Shown: piece after piece, positions 7,497 through 10,164 of the stretch | How positions within the stretch are numbered: position 1 is the first letter of the stretch | Layout: each line of letters opens with the position of its first letter | The notes under the pieces: generated by a model | What the model saw: only the letters and a program-made list of their open reading frames with translations | The model's database searches: none | What the model was told of the DNA's origin: nothing | Translations under genes and position numbers: made by a program | Assembly: GCA_001430745.1 (NCBI GenBank) | Contig: KQ482063.1 | Location: 257,241 to 267,404 of the forward strand | DNA: 10,164 nucleotides | Source: Auxenochlorella pyrenoidosa | Lineage: Eukaryota > Chlorophyta > Trebouxiophyceae > Chlorellales > Chlorellaceae | Direction of reading: 5' to 3'

Positions 7497-10164
7497 ATGA
7501 AATCGCAAGTCTTGCAACCAGCGAGCGCGCTAGAACCTGCCGCCCCAGCTCCAGCGGGTAGGCCAGAATGCTTCCTGCGAGGCGCCGATCGCTTTCACAG
7601 ACTTGCGGAAGCCTGCCCACCTCGTCGCTCAGCTGCCTAACAATGCCGCGTCGTCGCTCCCACGTCGCCGTTACCGCCGCACGTCGCCACCGCCCGCTCC
7701 GCCGCAGGCACCGCGCCCAGCCAGAGCAGCAGCGGCGGCAGCACGAACCTGGCAGAACTGCAGGACCAGGAGGCGCCCTCCACCTGCGCCATCCTGCTGC
7801 CGGCCAAGTGGTCGCTCAAGGAGGGGGCGCCGCTGTGGGGCGGCGTCAGGCTCGGCCGGCTGCTGGGCGCCGGCGTGCAGGTGCGCCCGCTTCTGCCTTG
7901 CCGACTCCTAGCTTCTGTTCTTTCGCGATTCTTACAAGCCGCATCCCCGGCTGCCCATGGCCGAGCATCAACATGCAGCCGGCCGCGCCTGACTGTTGCA
8001 GGGCATCACGAGCCGATGACGCGTCTGCGTTGTCTCGAGCATGCCCTCCCCGCAGGCCAAGGTGTTTGAGCTGGAGTATACAGATGGGCGACCCACCGGC
8101 AAGGTGCTCAAGGTGGCGCACACTGGTGGGCAGGGACTGAATTTCATCTCATATGTGTTTTGCTGGTTTCTCAGTGTCGGCGCAAGCAAGGCGTGCTGAA
8201 CAAGTGCAAAGAACCCATCTCAGTGCGCACATTAGTCGGCTAGGTGGAGCTTCGCTGCCGCCAGCAAGCAATTCGCCGAAATGGGCAGCATGGTTGAGCA
8301 GAGCGTTGCGGCCACGCCGCAACGTGCTCTCGCGCCCCTGCCGGCTGCCCCTGCACCGCAGCAGCACCTCACCCCTCGTTCTTTACTGCAATTGCCCTCT
8401 GGGAGAGAGCAGGGCCACACAGCACACTGAGCTGCCCTCTCGCCTGGCCAAGAGGGCGAGACTCATCAGGCTGCTGCACGCGCTGCTGCCCTGCCCGTAG
8501 ACCTGGGCCACCGCATGCTGAACAACCCTGTCATCTGGATCGGCATGGAGCGGGAGTGGGAGATCGGCACGCAGGCGCGGGGCTGCGCGGGCAGCAGTCT
8601 GGCGGGTGCTCCGCCCGCTGCGCCGATGCTGAGCGCAGCTGCAGGTGGCGCTGTGCACGACGTGGTCGAGGACGTACATTCCATAAACGTCTGCTGTGGC
8701 CCAGGCCAGGGGATTCTTGGTTGGCTGCCTGACCCATCTTGCCGCGCTGCCGCCGCCCGCCCCGCCCTGCAGCTGCGGGCAGCGCTGGAGGAGCAGCCCG
8801 GCAAGCTGCCCGGCTTCATGCGTATGTGCGACTGCCTGGTGCGGACGGATGACCTCGGGAGTGGGCGGGCGCGCTTCAGCGGCATGATTATGGAGAAGCT
8901 CAACGGCGAGTTTGTTTTAGTTTTTTTTTTGTTTATTTCAAGAATCATCCAATGCGTATTTCTGCAAACACACATGACTGACGCCCCTGCCTCCTGCCCC
9001 GGCGCCCAACCTTCCTGCTGCTGCTCTCTCTGGTGTCTTCTGCCTGCTGCTCTTGGGTCCCCCCGCTGGCGTGCTTGTGTATCTCATCCCCGTGCCATCG
9101 TGTCGGCATGTGAGCAGCTGCAGATCGCCGCCTCGATCGTGGGGCCTCTTCGTCTGCTTCTTGCTGCTCCCGCTGCCCTGCGTGCCAGCCCTGGTCACGA
9201 CCGCCAGCCCTCCCCGGTTCCTGCAGGGTGGGAGGTTTACAAGCGCATCGACACGCCAGAGGCAAGGGCCGCCTGGCAGGCTGTGCATGTGCCGAACCGC
9301 AGCCATGCATTTTGCAGCAGTAAAGTGTGTTTTGTTGTTGCAAAGCGTGACAAAGTGGTCTCAGGTGCATAGATCACATCATCCGATGCCAAATCATCTG
9401 CCACCGCCACTTGTTTTACCTTGGTGCTGAACACCCTCTGCCCTCCACCCTTGGCGCACCTGGAACGCCTGACCCTGCAGTTCCACAACATCCACTACGG
9501 TTAGGCACAGGGTTGTGAGGGTGTGCGGTGCGGAGTGGGGATGGGGTGAGGATGAGGTTGGGCGCCTGGAGCAGCTGTCTGGCTGGAGGCATGCAGTCTC
9601 ACAACGCCAAGCCAGCTGCCCGCGCCAAGCATGCATGATGTACCGGCCCTCGTTGCGACCGCCCAAGCCCCACAAACCCTGGACCCCGACACACACACGC
9701 ACACCACTATCAAGCATCCTCGACACGCACACGCTGCAGTGCGGGAGATGCTGTTCCAGGTGCTGTGCCCTACGCACCCCCCCCCCCCCCCCCACCCCCA
9801 CCCCCCCACCCCCTCCCCTACCGCAGTGCGGGAGATGCTGTTTCAGGTGCTGTCTGCGCTGGACCGGGCACAGCGCAAGCTGGGTGGGTGTGTTGGGCCG
9901 TTGGGGTGGGGATTTGCCCGGCGAGCCGGGCGCGGCGATGCCTGCCAGCCTGTCGCATCCGCCCCCGGTGCTGTGCTTGCTTGATTGACTGTTTAGGCCA
10001 AAAGTCTGTTTTGCTGCTGCTTGTTTGGGCCTAACGTCTGTCCAACCGCAACGGAAGTTGCGGCGCAGAGTCTGCGCACGCCCTGGCTCACTTCCCTGTC
10101 GTCTTTCCCTTCCCAGGCTTCCACCACGCCGACCTTGGCATGCGCAACGTGATGGAACACTATC
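7497..10164 (+). CDS. Protein-kinase-fold protein, N-terminal part (nine exons seen; runs off the right edge)
   Basis: Exons: 7497-7557, 7708-7880, 8056-8125, 8501-8574, 8773-8905, 9227-9261, 9481-9499, 9827-9883 and 10117 to the edge, giving 223 residues in phase. After a low-complexity Ala/Pro/Ser leader (1-40), a kinase N-lobe follows: LGRLLGAGVQAKVFEL (glycine loop, about 69-84), VLKV with the candidate ATP lysine K97, and MEREWEIG with the candidate helix-C glutamate E120. MIMEKLNG is a hinge-like strand at about 164-171. FHHADLGMRNVM (209-220) is the catalytic loop, with D213 and N218 in the HxDxxxxN spacing. The usual lysine after HxDL is absent, so it resembles the HRDLAARN form of tyrosine kinases. 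The DFG region lies outside the window, so activity and substrate are unknown. Introns 4, 5 and 6 appear to begin with GC (CAG|GCGCGG, ACG|GCGAGT, GAG|GCAAGG). The first exon is the least certain part: its phase fits, but an upstream in-frame stop at about 7637 shows only that a spliced start is needed. Confidence 0.75.
9737..9853 (+). repeat. Duplicated intron 7/exon 8 acceptor boundary with poly-C spacer
   Basis: About 30 bases starting GCAGTGCGGGAGATGCTGTT occur at 9736-9766 and again at 9823-9853, 87 bases apart, with one mismatch (TTC versus TTT). The spacer is a C-rich tract (about 9776-9817). The second copy is the exon 8 start (9827) in the model; the first has an equally good CTGCAG acceptor (exon start 9740). 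Confidence 0.85.
9776..9817. repeat. Poly-C / C-rich microsatellite in kinase intron 7
   Basis: An almost uninterrupted run of C with a few A and T residues lies directly before the exon 8 acceptor. It may serve as its polypyrimidine tract. Such a run is prone to length change and to sequencing error. Confidence 0.85.

Noticed and set aside
7568..8140. A 190-codon plus-strand frame starting with an Arg-rich leader
   Set aside because: It overlaps kinase exon 2 in the wrong frame, starts 8 bases after the exon 1 donor, and shows no conserved segment.
8515..9372. A 285-codon open frame on the plus strand as one uninterrupted gene
   Set aside because: Kinase-like segments (about 8501-8574 and 8773-8905) alternate with low-complexity, Cys/Ala-rich sequence that lacks conserved motifs, and the frame after 8905 runs into a T-rich stretch. 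It is better read as exons 4-5 plus introns that happen to lack stops.
1..10164. tRNA, rRNA, snoRNA, CRISPR, insertion sequence or riboswitch
   Set aside because: No tRNA B-box pattern, no spaced direct-repeat array, no transposase motif and no terminal inverted repeats were seen. A box-C-like GATGATGA at 7417 has no matching D box nearby. Fluoride riboswitches are bacterial, and none was expected or seen before FEX.

Overview
The window looks like nuclear DNA of a green alga, most likely Chlorella-like (trebouxiophyte). It is GC-rich and densely interrupted by introns of about 130-460 bases with TGCAG-type acceptors. It carries a starch-binding CBM20 protein with a plastid-transit-like leader, a two-domain eukaryotic fluoride exporter, and a TGTAA motif (the usual chlorophyte polyadenylation signal) after one gene. 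The lineage is an inference; no species can be named from the sequence alone. I reconstructed all gene models by hand from reading-frame phase, splice motifs and family motifs.

Layout, left to right. (1) Bases 1-873, minus strand: the 5' part of a CBM20 (starch-binding) gene with a plastid-transit-like N-terminus; its 3' part lies beyond the left edge. (2) Bases 874-1434: intergenic, no gene seen. (3) Bases 1435-4695, minus strand: a complete nine-exon FEX/CrcB-type fluoride export channel of about 502 residues, with a long glutamine-rich insert between its two CrcB domains. (4) Bases 4696-5156: intergenic, holding the 3' end of the next gene and the FEX promoter/leader. (5) Bases 5157-7236, minus strand: a seven-exon TMEM14/FAX-type four-helix membrane protein of about 198 residues. 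(6) Bases 7237-7496: a short divergent promoter region. (7) Bases 7497-10164, plus strand: the first nine exons of a protein-kinase-fold gene that runs off the right edge within its catalytic loop.

The genes do not form an obvious pathway. Three lie head-to-tail on the minus strand, and the kinase-like gene diverges from them. Ordinary eukaryotic gene neighbourhood is the simplest reading; I found no mobile element, RNA gene, CRISPR array or defence system.

The most unusual signal is in the splicing. Of about 24 introns that can be inferred, seven or eight appear to start with GC instead of GT. In at least two of them (TMEM14-like intron 4 and kinase intron 5) no GT donor that I can see keeps both the phase and the conserved protein motif. 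Second is an in-frame 87-base duplication over a kinase exon acceptor, which creates two competing acceptors.
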